Numbered from the stretch's first letter, positions 46,875 through 59,488 are shown. The stretch is DNA of 64,000 bases from Bryum argenteum (GCA_037043015.1 CM073322.1:21914364-21978363); one strand, 5' to 3'. Translations and numbers: made by a program. Notes: a model not told the origin generated them from the letters alone.

Positions 46875-48184
46875 TTAGTAACCAATAGGAACGCAGCACT
46901 TCTTCACGCTGTCGTACTTGCTTCCCGCCTTGCACTGCTCCCCGCACTTTCCGGCACTGCCATTCACATCCCGTTTTGTCAGTCCTCAGCAAGTTGAAAA
47001 GTCGCATACAATGGATCGCATATCAGGAGTGGGCCAGTAAATCCTCTTGAATCGACCTTCAACTTGAAAACATGCCTACGGATACTGCATATATGCATGC
47101 TTTCAAGCAGTGCTTTCTGAGCTATGCGCAGGATTAGTGGTTACCTGCAGGTGGGCTCGCCGCCCTTCAGGGTGCATGGGCACTTGTTGCCGCACTTGCC
47201 ACAGTTGTACACATCCTTCGTCAAGTCCTTCTCGCATCCGTTGCTCCAGATGTTGTTGTCGCAGTTGCCATAACCGGGCTTGCACACGGGCTCGCAGCAC
47301 TTACCGTTCAGGCACTTGGTCTCCGCGTTCGCCACCTGCTTGCAGCACAACCCGCACTTGCCACAGTTCTTGGGGTCATTCTTGGTGTTGGTCTCGCATC
47401 CGTTGCTCCAGATGTTGTTGTCGCAGTTGGCATATCCGTGCTTGCACACGGGCTCGCAGCACTTGCCATTCTGGCACTTGGTGTCGGCGTTGGCTACCTG
47501 CTTGCAGCAGTTGCCACACTTGCCGCAGTTCTTGGGGTCCTTGCCGGTATCGGTCTCGCAGCCGTTCTTCCAGAGGTCGTTGTCGCAGTTACCCCAGCCG
47601 GCCGTGCAGGTGTACTTGCAGTGTCCGCCGACGCACGCGGTGACGGCATAGGGGAGAGTCTTGCACTTCTTGTGGCAGTCACCGCAGTTGTTAGGATCCT
47701 TGGAAATGCACGTCTCACAGCCGGGCTTGTATGGATCGCAGTCCTTGAATCCCGATGGGCACCTGTTCCACGCCTCAGCTCCACCTGCTCAATAACAGAG
47801 TACGGTAAGTGCGTAGAATGCGAGGGTGAATGCAGCCAATATGCTGGTAGCATGTTGTCTAATTCCACTACAGCACAAAGAACAGGAGGTGCAACTCAGT
47901 ACGTCAATTCTTGAAATTAGCTGAAACGGCATTCATTGCTGTTAGTTGATCAACTGACATGAACACTCACTTTTTTCTATAGCATGTGGATCTGGGATAA
48001 ATAACACGCAACTAATACAGAGAGACAGATGATACTCCAACTTGAAGCATTCGGTACATGTGTTGAGGAACTAAACTGAATCCGAGGTCAGTGAACAGAG
48101 GTCAGGAGATGATGAAACGTTACCAATGAGGAGCAGCATCATGGATGCTGCCACGAGCAGGGTTGCATGTTGCGAGGTCGCCAT
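46875..48184 (-). CDS. Secreted cysteine-rich repeat protein A, 260 aa, 3 exons
   Basis: Exons on the minus strand are 48124-48184, 47145-47784 and 46875-46956; 783 bp, phases agree. Residues 1-23 (MATSQHATLLVAASMMLLLI) form a signal peptide. The mature part is a run of about 48-residue cysteine units: GWGNCDNDLWKNGCETD, CGKCGNCCKQVANADTKC, GYANCDNNIWSNGCETN, CGKCGLCC, GYGNCDNNIWSNGCEKD, CGKCGNKC. The NCG-x-CG-x2-C core recalls plant STIG1-like secreted proteins, and the NGCE...CGxCG repeat recalls cysteine-repeat proteins of myxobacteria. Neither assignment was tested. Likely extracellular and disulfide-rich. Its exons are nearly identical to the inverted copy at 54172-55403, while introns differ. 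Confidence 0.85.
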
Positions 48185-48477
48185 CGTTAAGCTGTAATCA
48201 GGAACCAGAAGAGATAAGTAGGAGAGACTAGCGATGCACACTCCAAGTATTAATGCTGGTGAGAAGACTGCAATGAAGAGGAAGACAGTTCGTCGCGTTT
48301 AAGTAGTAGATGGCAGCTCAATCATTTACTGTGGACGGCACCAGAAGGATAACCGTTCAAAAACGACATAGCAAACGAAATAGGAAAGGTTGCATTTTTC
48401 TTTTGCTAAAAGGACTCGGCCGGAATAAATGGTGGTACATGAAGGACAGAAATTATGAATGTGTTTTTTTGCCATTT

Positions 48478-48564
48478 TTTCCATTTCAATAAAAATCTTG
48501 TCATTCTTTCCATTTCAATAAAAATCTTGTCATTCTTTCCATTTCAATAAAAACCCTGTCATTC
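48478..48564. repeat. 29-bp tandem repeat x3
   Basis: TTTCCATTTCAATAAAAATC, then TTGTCATTC, occurs three times, with only the third unit changed (ACCCTG). It lies about 300 bp upstream of cysteine-rich gene A. Confidence 0.9.
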
Positions 48565-48569
48565 TTTCT

Positions 48570-49545
48570 GTCATTGTGGACAACGTATGAAACTATGTCA
48601 TTTACAGGCAGTTTTCCTACTAGTGGGGGCGGTACAAAGTACATTGACATTCAGGTTCGGGGTTTACATTGAGATTCCGGGTTTTACTTTCAATCTTCTT
48701 ATTTTATTTGTTGATTTTTATGTTAGTTTCGATGCAGGAATGGAATACAGACCCTTATCGGCCTAAGCCAAGGTTAGAAGTGATTAGAGACTAAATCCAA
48801 TTTGCAATTACTGTCACATGAGGAAGTAATTTTCATTTGACATAAAAATGTGCTCTAACTGAAAACAATCTAGGGGAGAGTGCTCAAAATTGGAGCGTTA
48901 CCAATGATGAAGCACTAGGCTTCTTCACCCAAAGATGTATAATAGTTTCTTCACTCAACACTAGCATGTACTACCGGCAAACATTTTAGGGTGCAAAACT
49001 AAGGCACCATTTTAGAAACACCTATGAGACCCCATTTTAAAATTCATAGCAAATTGTAAAAAAGTCTGAAATCCACACTTACAATCCTTCCATTTACTTT
49101 CCCCATGCACGAAAATGGCTTCCACAATCCACATGTTGCTTTACCACACATTAGAAAATGCCAAATTTGAGCCATTAATGAACACTCTCTTATGCCTAGT
49201 CCAAACCGAGTTTAATAACCCTAGTATCATCAATCAGTTCATCATCACACAAGAGACTGTTGTTAATTAGTGTTATAGGGAGATTAGTGAAACGAGTAAC
49301 TTTTGGTAAGGAACACTATTTCTCACCTCTCTTAAGATTAGTGTTCTATTTGGGCCGCCATTGTAGTCAATGTCCCTTGTCTTTTTTTCAAGTCACCAAT
49401 TGCACCACTTTCAATAAATTCTTCCACTTGCAAGATAGTGTGCATGCTCTCATATTTAGTGTTATGGTTTGATAATTATTGTTGTAACACTATGATGACG
49501 AATGATATTTAGTGTTACTATTTGCAATCAACATGTGTAACACTA
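48570..49545. other. No gene recognised
   Basis: AT-rich sequence with short frames only (for example 49260-49472), none with a known domain. Confidence 0.3.
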
Positions 49546-49550
49546 CTTAA

Positions 49551-49911
49551 CCCTTAAACGGCCCTGTCAGCCCCTCGGGCTGTTTTCCTGCAGAATCTTC
49601 TCTGTAGCTCATTTGATTCTTCACTTTTTGCTTATATTTTTATATCATTGTGGTCACCTTCTTATGATGCGTCCACATAGTAAAATTTCACAATCCAAAT
49701 CACAATTTGTATGAGAGATATGTGATTTGAAAGGATTGTGGTAGGTAGGTTGGGGTTGCACAAAACCTTGTAGGAGGTTGCAAGCTCATCATTGATTGGT
49801 TCATTCATGATGCCCAAGTTCAAAAAGTGCACTATTCATGATGCCCAAGTCCAAAAGATGCTGAGATCCAATTTCGGGCTGCCCATTGGGGAGTGGAAGG
49901 CCATTTAAGGG
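49551..49911. mobile_element. TTAA MITE, 361 bp (piggyBac-type)
   Basis: Terminal repeats CCCTTAAACGGCC and the complement of GGCCATTTAAGGG (12 of 13 match) sit exactly inside TTAA 49547-49550 and TTAA 49912-49915. The inside holds a ~30-bp direct repeat around TTCATGATGCCCAAGT-CAAAA near 49803-49858. There is no coding capacity. Confidence 0.85.
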
Positions 49912-49915
49912 TTAA

Positions 49916-51196
49916 CAACTCGTGTGTAGTAGTTCTACCTGCGGAGAGATCCGATATTGCCGATCGTTGATCCCGAGCCCTGCCCACCCGAGTCAGCTCT
50001 TTCTATATGAGGAACGATCGCGTCAGGGCGATCATCTAGCGCAATGGACCAATTTGTCAACGCACATCAAGTTGACATGCCGATTGCCGGCCACGTGCCT
50101 CAGGTTGCTGAAGTCAACTCTACCGCTGGTGAAAGTCAGCGGCCATTAAGGGTACGTGAATGCTCGAGAAGAAACTCGTGCGAATCAATTTTTTTAACAG
50201 GCCTTGTAAGTTAGCACGAGATCCGTTTCTTCGATGCACCCAAAGGGCCCGATTGGATGGTTAATCCATGCCATCTCTTACTGTCGTCGTCAGTTATTAA
50301 GATCTGACTCACGAACCAGCGTGTCTGACAAAAGCATCGATATCAGAAAACAAGATGTGTTATTGGTATGCAGCATGAATCGATTCCTGTTTATCTACCC
50401 GAGTACCCGACCTGACTTTGCACCATTGTCGGTGCCTGCACTGACCATAGCCAAGACAATATTGGTAGCGATGTGCTCGTCCGGATGGAATGGACGTAGC
50501 GTATAATATTCAATCACAGCAATTGTAGAGTGCAGAGGTTAAATCGTGCCATCTGCGCGCTTCTGCATGGGTTTTGTTTCTTTTTTATTTGAAACAACCA
50601 ATATTAAACAATTGAGAAGAATACATCATGAACAAAGTAGCGAAATAAAGTAGCAAAATACTTTGGGAAGGGGAAATTTTTGTGATTTTACTGATAAACC
50701 TCACTGACTCCAAGTAACATGATCGATGCTACCCGTGTGAAGTGGCATTCCCACTGCTGTACCCCATGCCTTCCCTGCATGAGAGGCCATACTTTCGCAT
50801 GGATTTTGAGTTCTCGTCAATCGTCACGGTTTCACTTGCGAGATTCATGTGCTCGGGCATTCCATGTCAACTTGCACTGCAGTCTGCATGATTGCATTCA
50901 GTATCAATTCAATTATCCGCATCACAAACAGCTTTGATCCATGCGAAGTACTGTAGGCGTTAGTCGTACCACATTGACAGAGGATCACATATGCTTTATT
51001 TAGAAACCCTGTACATAACCTTTTCATCCTGTACTAAAGAAAGAACTGACGGTATAACGACAGTAGACAGTTTCTATTCCAAGTTTAAAGCCTTGAACAA
51101 TATCTGATGCATGCTCAGGACACAAAAGTCAACAAGCTCACTCCAAACGTGGGTTCGAGGCTTCGAGCAAGTTGGAATTTGCTCCCGTCAGGTAAC
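49916..51196. other. No gene recognised
   Basis: Short frames (49922-50149, 50234-50506, 50719-50937) show no domain I recognise and no convincing splice chain. Confidence 0.3.
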
Positions 51197-51205
51197 CTGG
51201 TGCAT

Positions 51206-51482
51206 GGATCCCTGTATTTCACTGCTACGAGCGTTTTTCGGAGCCCCAATCAGCCAATAGTATTTTTTCTTCAAGATTTGTGGAATTCTCCATTTGGACC
51301 TCCCGGTGGCCGTTTTTGATCATTTTGATTTTGAATTCAAATTTGAGGCCTGCGACCCTAAATTACCCTTCGAAGCCTACTCCTTGGCATTTAATGCTTA
51401 TACATCAAAAAACTAGGGGGCTCATTACCCATCCCCTCCCTGGGCTCCGAAAAACGCTCGTAGCAGTGAAATAGAGTGATCC
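51206..51482. mobile_element. Mutator-type MITE, 277 bp, with 9-bp target duplication
   Basis: The 41-bp terminal inverted repeats (51206-51246 and 51442-51482) differ at only two positions; their core is TATTTCACTGCTACGAGCGT. A perfect 9-bp duplication CTGGTGCAT flanks them (51197-51205 and 51483-51491). A 9-bp duplication with long terminal repeats is the Mutator (MULE) signature. The terminal-repeat identity and perfect duplication indicate a recent insertion. Confidence 0.9.
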
Positions 51483-51499
51483 CTGGTGCATGCAGGTTC

Positions 51500-54160
51500 A
51501 CTCCGACACAGGCGGTACGTACAGAACAAATTCCCGCATGTACTATTCTACACGATTCTGGATAGATCCAGGTGAAACGATTTACCAAGAAAAGGAGGTT
51601 CGATCACCACCAGCTTCAAAGAAATTAGAATCTTTGCAGTGAGCTGACGTAGACTGTAGAAGTGATTCGATAGTGACATCCTGCAGTGCAATGGAGTACA
51701 AGTACGTCACCGCTCTCCCCTCATCGAATTTGCAATGTCCCTGAATTATCATGTGCATCATCTAAACGCTCAAAAGAGTTGACCAAGTCGTCCCCACAAA
51801 ATGACATGAACGGAAGCGAAATCGTCGCAGATCGGTTCTGCGTGCAGGCGAACTGATATCTTCGATCGAGGTTATCGCATTGGACGAATTCGCCTTTCGG
51901 TGAACTTGTACCGTGCTCGTGTACTACCACCCTGGCATTGAATCGACTGTCTGCAATTATCGAAGCCCCTTGGGCACTTTAGAGAGCTCAAAATCTGGGA
52001 AGCCTTTGTGGATACCATCAAGATCGTCTGACTTCACACCACCACACTTCTTAATCACCATCCTCAACATTCATCCAGTTCGTTAGATAGATTTTGACTC
52101 ACAACAATTGCCTACCACCGGGTATTGCAGCAGGGTTGAGCTAACTCTTCAGTGGCTCAACACAACACGCTCACTGGGTAAAATTGTGTGAGCCTGGTTG
52201 AGTTTAATCTCCCAGTCTATAACCAGATCTCTCTCCCCCTCCAAATATCCTCAAAAACTATCTAAAACGCTGTAGATTCTCCAGGCGTGTATGCTATGGA
52301 CTAGATGATTTTTTTTCAATCAATGATACATTGACTGTTTCAAAAAAATAAAAGAATAAAAAAACAAATCGCAGCCCCTGACAGGATCAAGTCGAGAAAT
52401 TGAAGGTCTTGCAGTAAATGGTACTACGGTACACGACATCATAGTCATAGTCATCAGGACTACATCAAGTTTTTTCAGCTTCTCCAGTGACGAGTTTTGA
52501 ATCAACCTATTTTTAATTTGGGCTTCAAAATCGACGTTAAGATCTTATACTCTGAAGCATATACTAGGTCGATCCCAGAGTCTGCATCGATCTATGCAGC
52601 TCTACTGTATACTGTAACTGGAAGGGTGACATTATGCAGGTACCGCAATTTTGCCACTCTCAAGTCGGTGAGATACTCAAAGCTTCCTCGTAATTTACTG
52701 ACAGTAGTTTTCATACAAGATGGGTTTCCTCAAGCCAGGCATGTTCATCTTTCATCGTTCAGAGGGTCATCACTCATCAGATTCGCATGGTCATGCGTCA
52801 CTGATCAATGTAAACTCAGAAGATCGTAAGAAAATTCTAGAGCTCAGGATAAACTAAGGATGCATCAGGTAGATGCACGTTAACATAGAGGGGAAGTTTA
52901 TGCGATCAAATAATCGAGGAATGAAGCGTCCCACGTCGTTTGCATTGACGGCTCGAGGCCCCGTGCACCGACGATGAACAGATGGTAAGAGAAAGTCAAA
53001 TAGGTTGACTTATTTGCTGGTTTGCCATTCGAAGCAACCCGCACTTCATATCCATATCCACAGGGATTCTATTCTTAGTCGGTCTGCTTGTTTATACCGC
53101 GGTATGTACGAGACTACTAGAGTGTTGTAAATCAGAATGTTTTTACTGTAAAATAAGTCAATCAGTTTTTTATGTTATCCAGATGAGATGCAAAAAAGTC
53201 AAATAGTATTTTATACTATCCAGCTGAACCCCCTCGTTGACTTTGCACACCCATGGACCCGATACAAATTCGGATGCTCTGGCCTTTCATGACCTCGCAA
53301 CTAGTGAACCATAACCTAGAACAAATTGACGAGCAACTTGGCGTGATTCTGAAAACGGCCGGCGCTGTTCATTTGCCTACATACATAGTAAAGTTCGTTT
53401 AGCCAACGAACGACATCCCTATCCGAAATAAATACAGCTGCATCTTCCGATGATAAACTTCGCTACGATCAACAAAGTTCAAAGGAAGAGTCGTCTTCTT
53501 CCGCGCTCTTACTTATGACCTTTATAAGTATTTCTCGGCATTATTCGAAAATGGCTTACCATATAATTTGAAAAGCTATATTGAGGTGCAGCCATGTGCA
53601 TCCTGCCGTCGTCGCTTGTCAACAGTTCGTCCACCTTCCGGTCAATACTTGCCCTGGAGTGAATCGCGATCACCACATTGACCACACTAGATATGATAAA
53701 TAGTTGGAATGATATGTAAGCTGGTCCCTTGAACTTACCTTCCAACTCTGATTTTCATTTGGTGTTTTGATTTAATGTTACATTATTAAACCTTCAATCG
53801 AGAGAGCGTCACTTTGCGTGAAACAATAAATGCTCTTTTTACAAAAACGAAACCTTTGACAGGAAATCCGCAAGATCAAAGTCGATAAAACATCCCGGTT
53901 AGACTGATTGGGTTGACTTACCCAAACATCACCGTGTAGCCATTTGTCCATCATAACTCTTACCCAAACTCACCTGGACAAGGCTCAAGTTCGAAATCCA
54001 TTCACCACGGATCGATTCTCCTACCACCACAGTGAAAATCGTAATCACCCTCAACGGCAGCTGCTGACCCGAAATAGCTACTTAAGGAGGACTCTGGCGA
54101 GGCTCAATCACAACCTCATTTTCTATCAGTTCTCCTCGTCTCAACAATTTCCCTCTGCTC
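51500..54160. other. No confirmed gene
   Basis: A minus-strand stretch at 51719-51960 reads plausibly as an exon (acceptor TTGCAG, then DSRFNARVVVHEHGTSSPKG and SLPFMSFCGDDLVNSFERL), but I could not connect it to other exons or name it. The rest shows short frames only. Confidence 0.25.
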
Positions 54161-54171
54161 TTTACAAAGCG

Positions 54172-55403
54172 ATGGCGAACTCTGCACTGCTCGTGGCCGT
54201 CACCCTGGCGGTGATCTTCATTGGTACATCTATCTTACTCTCTTGCATGGTCGGTTTGTAGTCCTGAACTGTATACCAAGTCGGTCCGTACCTTGTAGCT
54301 TGGTTTATACATGTGCGTCTGTATGTATGTCTCAGGACAGATGTCAGTGTTTCGATGTATGGGCTTTTCGGTGAATGAGTTGATTTGACACCTGTACATC
54401 TTCGGAACTGATTCGGACTGTCTATGCCCACTAAAGAGACCTGCTTAACTTACTGAATGTTGTCATTTATGCTAAATTAGTTCAATTGTCATTTGAGCAC
54501 AGGAAGCGCTGAGGCGTGGAACAGGTGCCCATCGGGATTCAAGGACTGCGATCCATACAAGCCCGGCTGTGAGACGTGCATTTCAAGGATCCTAACAACT
54601 GCGGTGACTGCCACAAGAAGTGCAAGACTCTCCCATATGCCGTCACCGCGTGCGTCGGCGGACAATGCAAGTACACCTGCACGGCCGGCTGGGGTAACTG
54701 CGACAACGACCTCTGGAAGAACGGCTGCGAGACCGATACCGGCAAGGACCCCAAGAACTGCGGCAAGTGTGGCAACTGCTGCAAGCAGGTAGCCAACGCC
54801 GACACCAAGTGCCAGAATGGCAAGTGCTGTGAGCCCGTGTGCAAGCACGGATATGCCAACTGCGACAACAACATCTGGAGCAACGGATGCGAGACCAACA
54901 CCAAGAATGACCCCAAGAACTGTGGCAAGTGCGGGTTGTGTTGCAAGCAGGTGGCGAACGCGGAGACCAAGTGCCTGAACGGTAAGTGCTGCGAGCCCGT
55001 GTGCAAGCCCGGTTATGGCAACTGCGACAACAACATCTGGAGCAACGGATGCGAGAAGGACTTGACGAAGGATGTGTACAACTGTGGCAAGTGCGGCAAC
55101 AAGTGCCCTTGCACCCTGAAGGGCGGCGAGCCCACCTGCAGGTAATCATTGAGTCGCTGAGATCATCTTCATACATGTCTGCAGCATCTATTGAAGACTT
55201 TCTCCGTAGAAATCTACTCAGGGCTACGCACGATAATCTATCAGTTCACTCGTGATTTGTGTCCAAGTGTGCTTGACATATCATCGTGCTGAGGATTGAC
55301 AATATGGGATGTGGATGGCAGTGCCGGAAAGTGCGGGGAGCAGTGCAAGGCGGGAAGCAAGTACGACAGCGTGAAGAAGTGTTGCGTTCCCATTGGTTAC
55401 TAA
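54172..55403 (+). pseudogene. Secreted cysteine-rich repeat protein B (frameshifted copy of gene A)
   Basis: Exon positions match gene A: 54172-54223, 54503-55141 and 55322-55403. Exon 1 encodes a different signal peptide (MANSALLVAVTLAVIFI). Exon 2 is 639 bp, one base shorter than in gene A. The missing C lies in the run after GAGACGTGCATTT (near 54588) and shifts the frame after CETCIS, so the spliced transcript would not encode the cysteine repeats from the first ATG. The second frame from 54576 is still open with all repeats intact. Apart from this base, exon 2 shows only about five or six differences from gene A. Either a very young pseudogene, a gene using another start, or a sequencing error in a C run. 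Confidence 0.75.
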
Positions 55404-55449
55404 TTCAGGAGGAGCCGGTCATGAGCTACTTTCTTTGGGCGATGCAATG

Positions 55450-56190
55450 ATCGGGAGAATCGAATGAAACATGTGTTTCACTAGTTAGTAGATTATGTAG
55501 CATAAGCTGGTGGGTTGTTCGCATCAATGGAAGTCGAATTGGCTGGACAGTTCAGAGCGAAGTCTTAGTTGCAATTAGTGTGCGTCAAAGAAGTGGTCGC
55601 CGGAGCTTGATGCTTCGTCCGCATTATGTGCTCGAAACTCTGAAATGAATTGCACGGCCTGGGTTGTACTGTATTCAAGTTGTTCAGTTTCTGATTCAAT
55701 GATTTGATGCATTTAGCCCCTTAAGCCGACTAGCCTCAACTGCTAAAAAAGTCTTGCAACTACCGAAATGTTCCCTCGTTGTATACAATGTGAGCTCTTT
55801 CAAATTTTGATGTGCGTTTAGATATGTAGCCACATAATTTGGTACCTAACTTGTATGTGTATGTGTATATCAAATTAAGAATTCATATTTTTTACCAGTT
55901 GTGAGAGTGTGATGTTCAAAGTCCATTATTTAGTTGAAAATGGTGGAAATGTGAGAGCTATAGTGATTTGTCTGTAATGAGAAAAAGATGCCAAAGATTT
56001 CCTCTTTGAATTTGTGTTTGTGATTGTAACTGTGAGAATAAATTTGTTACATTTGTCGTTTTTCTGAGACAAATTGCTAATCTAGTAGGTTATGCCGTTA
56101 TGGTATAATAGTATAGTCTTATACAAAGAAAGATATATCAAAAGAGAAGTGACAACTATAATAATTCATTTTTATATTTTTGCAAGGAAT
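55450..56190. other. 3' flank of gene B and AT-rich sequence
   Basis: No gene was seen. A TTAA-family left terminus follows at 56190. Confidence 0.3.
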
Positions 56191-56215
56191 ATTAACCCCT
56201 AAGAGCCCAAGCAAG
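56190..56215. repeat. TTAA-family terminus (left end)
   Basis: TTAACCCCTAAGAGCCCAAG matches the inverted terminus at 110-136. A matching right end was not found in the window, so element length is unknown. Confidence 0.5.
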
Positions 56216-57419
56216 GAGTTTGGAAAAAAACTTAGATTTATTGTAAATTATGCATTTTGTGACTCTTATAAATTATGCTTTAAAGACAAAATGACGATCT
56301 GAATGCACAAGTAAGATTAGTTTGGTTTGATTTCTAAAATAAAAAATATTATTTTGACACTGACTTTAAGGGAATTAAACTTTGAAAAGCGATAGAAATT
56401 TCATTTTTTGATCATTAGTAGATGAAAATTGACGAGGGAGACTTAAATCGCATATTAGTTGATTTTATTGAGAAAAAGCCTCTGATAACCTAAAAGGTAG
56501 ACCATTAATTTCAATAGCTTAGATAGTGGCAAAGTAGTGAACGAGACGGAACGGACACAAGGTACTCCGGAGTCCGGACTCCACAGTCACTGCATAAGGA
56601 AAGGACTCTGCATGAGAACAGACTCCAAGATTATGTCAAAGTAGCTCCGGACTTCAGATGGAGCATCATCAAGCTTCAAACAAATCCTCATTGGACTCCA
56701 CTATGCCTGAAAAAGGACTCCGAAACAAAAGTACAAAACGGACTCAAGGACCCCATCAGAGCATCAAAACATTGAAGGACTTCAAATGGACAATTTCAGA
56801 ACTCTAATTCAGATCAAATGTAGCCTATCACCGGACTGGCAAGGACTCAGCTCACAGACTTAGCAAGGATCTTAAGGACACAAAAACTATGGTCCAAAAG
56901 GTTTCTTCAAGATCCTTTATGAGTCTGACCAGAGACCTCTGTACAAATTCAAATCGATAGAGAGAAAACAATTTGGCGATCCACGTATCAGCAAGCCAAC
57001 CATCAAACTCATCCAAGATTTCTAACAGACTCAGAAACTGTAAAATCATCAGAAAAAGAACCATCTAACAAATGACAACATGCAATTTTACGGAACTCAA
57101 GTGAAGGACCAAGAAATATAGAACGATGAGTCGATGACCACCTAGGGTTCCCAACTTTCCTCCCTCACCCCCTTGTATGTCTTTGACCTTGACGCAAGTA
57201 AGAGGTTGCTGATAGGCTGCGGAATCCAGATACCAATTGAAGTTACATTGTCTGCAAAAAACTCTTCTCTACAGCCCTCAAAGCAGCAAAGTGAAGATGT
57301 GCTTGCATGCATGCTCAACTAAACAAAATCCATGATATGTGTGTCCGCAGTCCAAGGGGACGAAGTTGTTGGCAATGTACCAATATCCACAAACGGGACA
57401 AGCATTGAGGACGTGAACT

Positions 57420-58560
57420 TTAGATAGGGCCATAGGGGTATTCCCGGATTGTTTCCAAGCGGTCTTGGAAGAAAGCCTGCCATGTCCCCTCGCTCATCTT
57501 CTTCGACTCGTCGTGTGTGCCGACAAGCACGCGTTCAAGACTTGAAACCCTACTCTGTACATTCTCTTGTCTCTCCAAGCTCTCACGCAAACACGTTTGG
57601 ACAGATCTCAAATCCGCTCGACACCCAACAATAAGTGTCCTATAGTGAGCAATTGATTTTGCTGCGAGGGCCATCAACAACGAAAGGTCATCACTGTACA
57701 CCTTGTCGGCATTGAGGGACAAGCTCAAGCATTCATTACTGCCTCTCTTACTCAACAACTTTGTGTCTTTAATCTTGGATTGAAGGAGTTTATGTTGCTC
57801 CAACAAGTTTGCCAACTCCTGCTCATGATCTTCGAACATAAGTACATAACAACCCTATCTGAGAGCATAATAGCAGCCCTCCTCGATTGATGCTCTAATT
57901 CCTCAATTTCGACTAATCTCTCTTCCCGCTATATCCAACACCCTGCCAACAAACTCTCGGTGCTCTCAATGACTCCGGATATGGCGTTCAAGTCACTCTG
58001 CACCCGACGAGGAGCAGCATTGAGAATTTGAGAGACTTCATTCTATGGACTTTTACCTTTCTTGTAACCACCTTCTTTCCGATCGCAAACTCCTCCTGAA
58101 GCTCTTCTTTGAGGGTAAGTTTTAGTACAGACGGCAACGGACCCTCCTTCCGAACCCTAACCTGCAATCAATTCTTGCCGAACACTTGGACCCCTCCTAG
58201 ACACTCACCGCCCTTTCCGATACTGATTTTCTTTTATTCTTTGAGCTACTCTCTATACCTGTGCCTTCTTAAAGCAAACTCAGCCCAATTAATGTGTTTG
58301 TTGCATGATAAGACCTCTTGCAAACTGCAAGGTAATCTCCTTGTTTGGCATAGGAGTGTCATCGTACACTCTTGTCCAGAGGTTGTAAATTGTAGCAGCC
58401 TCTTCGGGAGTTGTGTACTTAGTATACTTCTAGCCTGATTTTGAAGGCTTCGGCCCAAAATATTTCGACACTAAAGACTCTGTAATTTCATCTCGGATCT
58501 CGTCAACTATCACACCAGAGGAGGGGAGAATCGAACTGAATTTGACGCTCAACAACTTTG
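57420..58560 (-). pseudogene. Degenerate coiled-coil protein region, possibly from a mobile element
   Basis: The best-preserved piece is 57420-57839 (139 aa), with a heptad-like helix (ELANLLEQHKLLQSKIKDTK) and CLRESLERQENVQSRVSSLE. Upstream on the same strand are further remnants, including TPEEAATIYNLWTRVYDD, PMPNKEITLQFARGL and RRVQSDLNAISGVIESTESL. The region as a whole is broken. I do not recognise the family. The repeat-rich setting suggests element-derived sequence, but a decayed host gene is equally possible. Confidence 0.35.
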
Positions 58561-58616
58561 TAGCAATTTCCAAACCCTCCATCTACACAATCAACATGAA
58601 AGATCACCTTAGGATA

Positions 58617-58685
58617 TACATTGTCGCAGCAAATGAAGCAACAAGAAGATACACATTGTCGCAGCAAATGAGGCAACAAGAAGAT
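58617..58685. repeat. 35-bp tandem repeat x2
   Basis: ACATTGTCGCAGCAAATGA, then (A/G)GCAACAAGAAGAT, is duplicated with a single difference. Confidence 0.8.
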
Positions 58686-59255
58686 AGCCTTACCGCAAAA
58701 ACCAGAGCCTGACAGATCCGCACGGAGACTCAGAGTAAATGCGAAGTACAAGTCGTGGCACAGAAGGGCTATGGAAAGATGAGGGAGGATAATGCGGAAA
58801 AGAAATTTTCCTAGTTGGACGATGCATCAGCTCCCCTGCATGCTAAAGCTTGACTGAAGCTCATCTGATACCAAGAAACTGATTGCCAAGGCTGCTCATG
58901 TGAAACCCTAATCGTTGCAACAAACAAAATTTTGACCGTTCGATTTTCACATGCAAATGTACACGTCGTTGATGAAGGCTGCACACCAACCCTTAAAATT
59001 GACATCTCTGAATTTTGTATCTTCCGACTCTGTAGATGTAGGTAGCTGCAAATCTATTTCTCTTTAGTAACTGTTGTTTACAAGTACCTGACGGACTTAT
59101 AAAATTACACATTTGCAGTTTTGACCCTCTTGTTCATTTCATTTCTCAAACTAGATAAAATTTGTTTTACGGAACAATTATAAAATTTAACTTAGAGTAC
59201 ATGTATCTTTTTATCAATGCATCAAAGATAATTAATTATTTCATTGATGATATTA

Positions 59256-59488
59256 CTCCCTCCGTCTCTAGAAAAACACGTGGGATGATTTGCTAAAAAT
59301 GGTTGATTTTTCCAATGGTCTAGATTACTCATTGATATAGTTGGATATGGATTAGATGGTCTCAATTACTAATTGATATAGTTGGATATAGATTAGATGG
59401 TCTAAATTACTCATCAATATTGAATCTTGGTAATATTGTGAGAGGGGTGTTCAAATCAAATCATAGTGTTTTTCTGAGATGGAGGGAG
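59256..59488. mobile_element. Stowaway-type MITE, 233 bp
   Basis: It starts CTCCCTCCGTCTCTAGAAAA and ends in the complement (TTTTTCTGAGATGGAGGGAG) between TA dinucleotides (59254-59255 and 59489-59490), the standard Stowaway (Tc1/mariner-dependent) terminus and target. A 37-bp internal duplication (GATATAGTTGGATAT-GATTA) spans about 59334-59408. Confidence 0.93.

Noticed and set aside
47110-47914. Plus-strand frames (Ser/Cys/Arg-rich, and Leu/Ala/Val-rich) opposite cysteine-rich gene A
   Set aside because: Antisense shadows of the cysteine repeats; the same shadows appear on the minus strand opposite gene B.
51719-51960. Possible exon reading VVVHEHGTSSPKGEF
   Set aside because: Looks coding and has an acceptor, but no neighbouring exon or family could be assigned, so not called as a gene.
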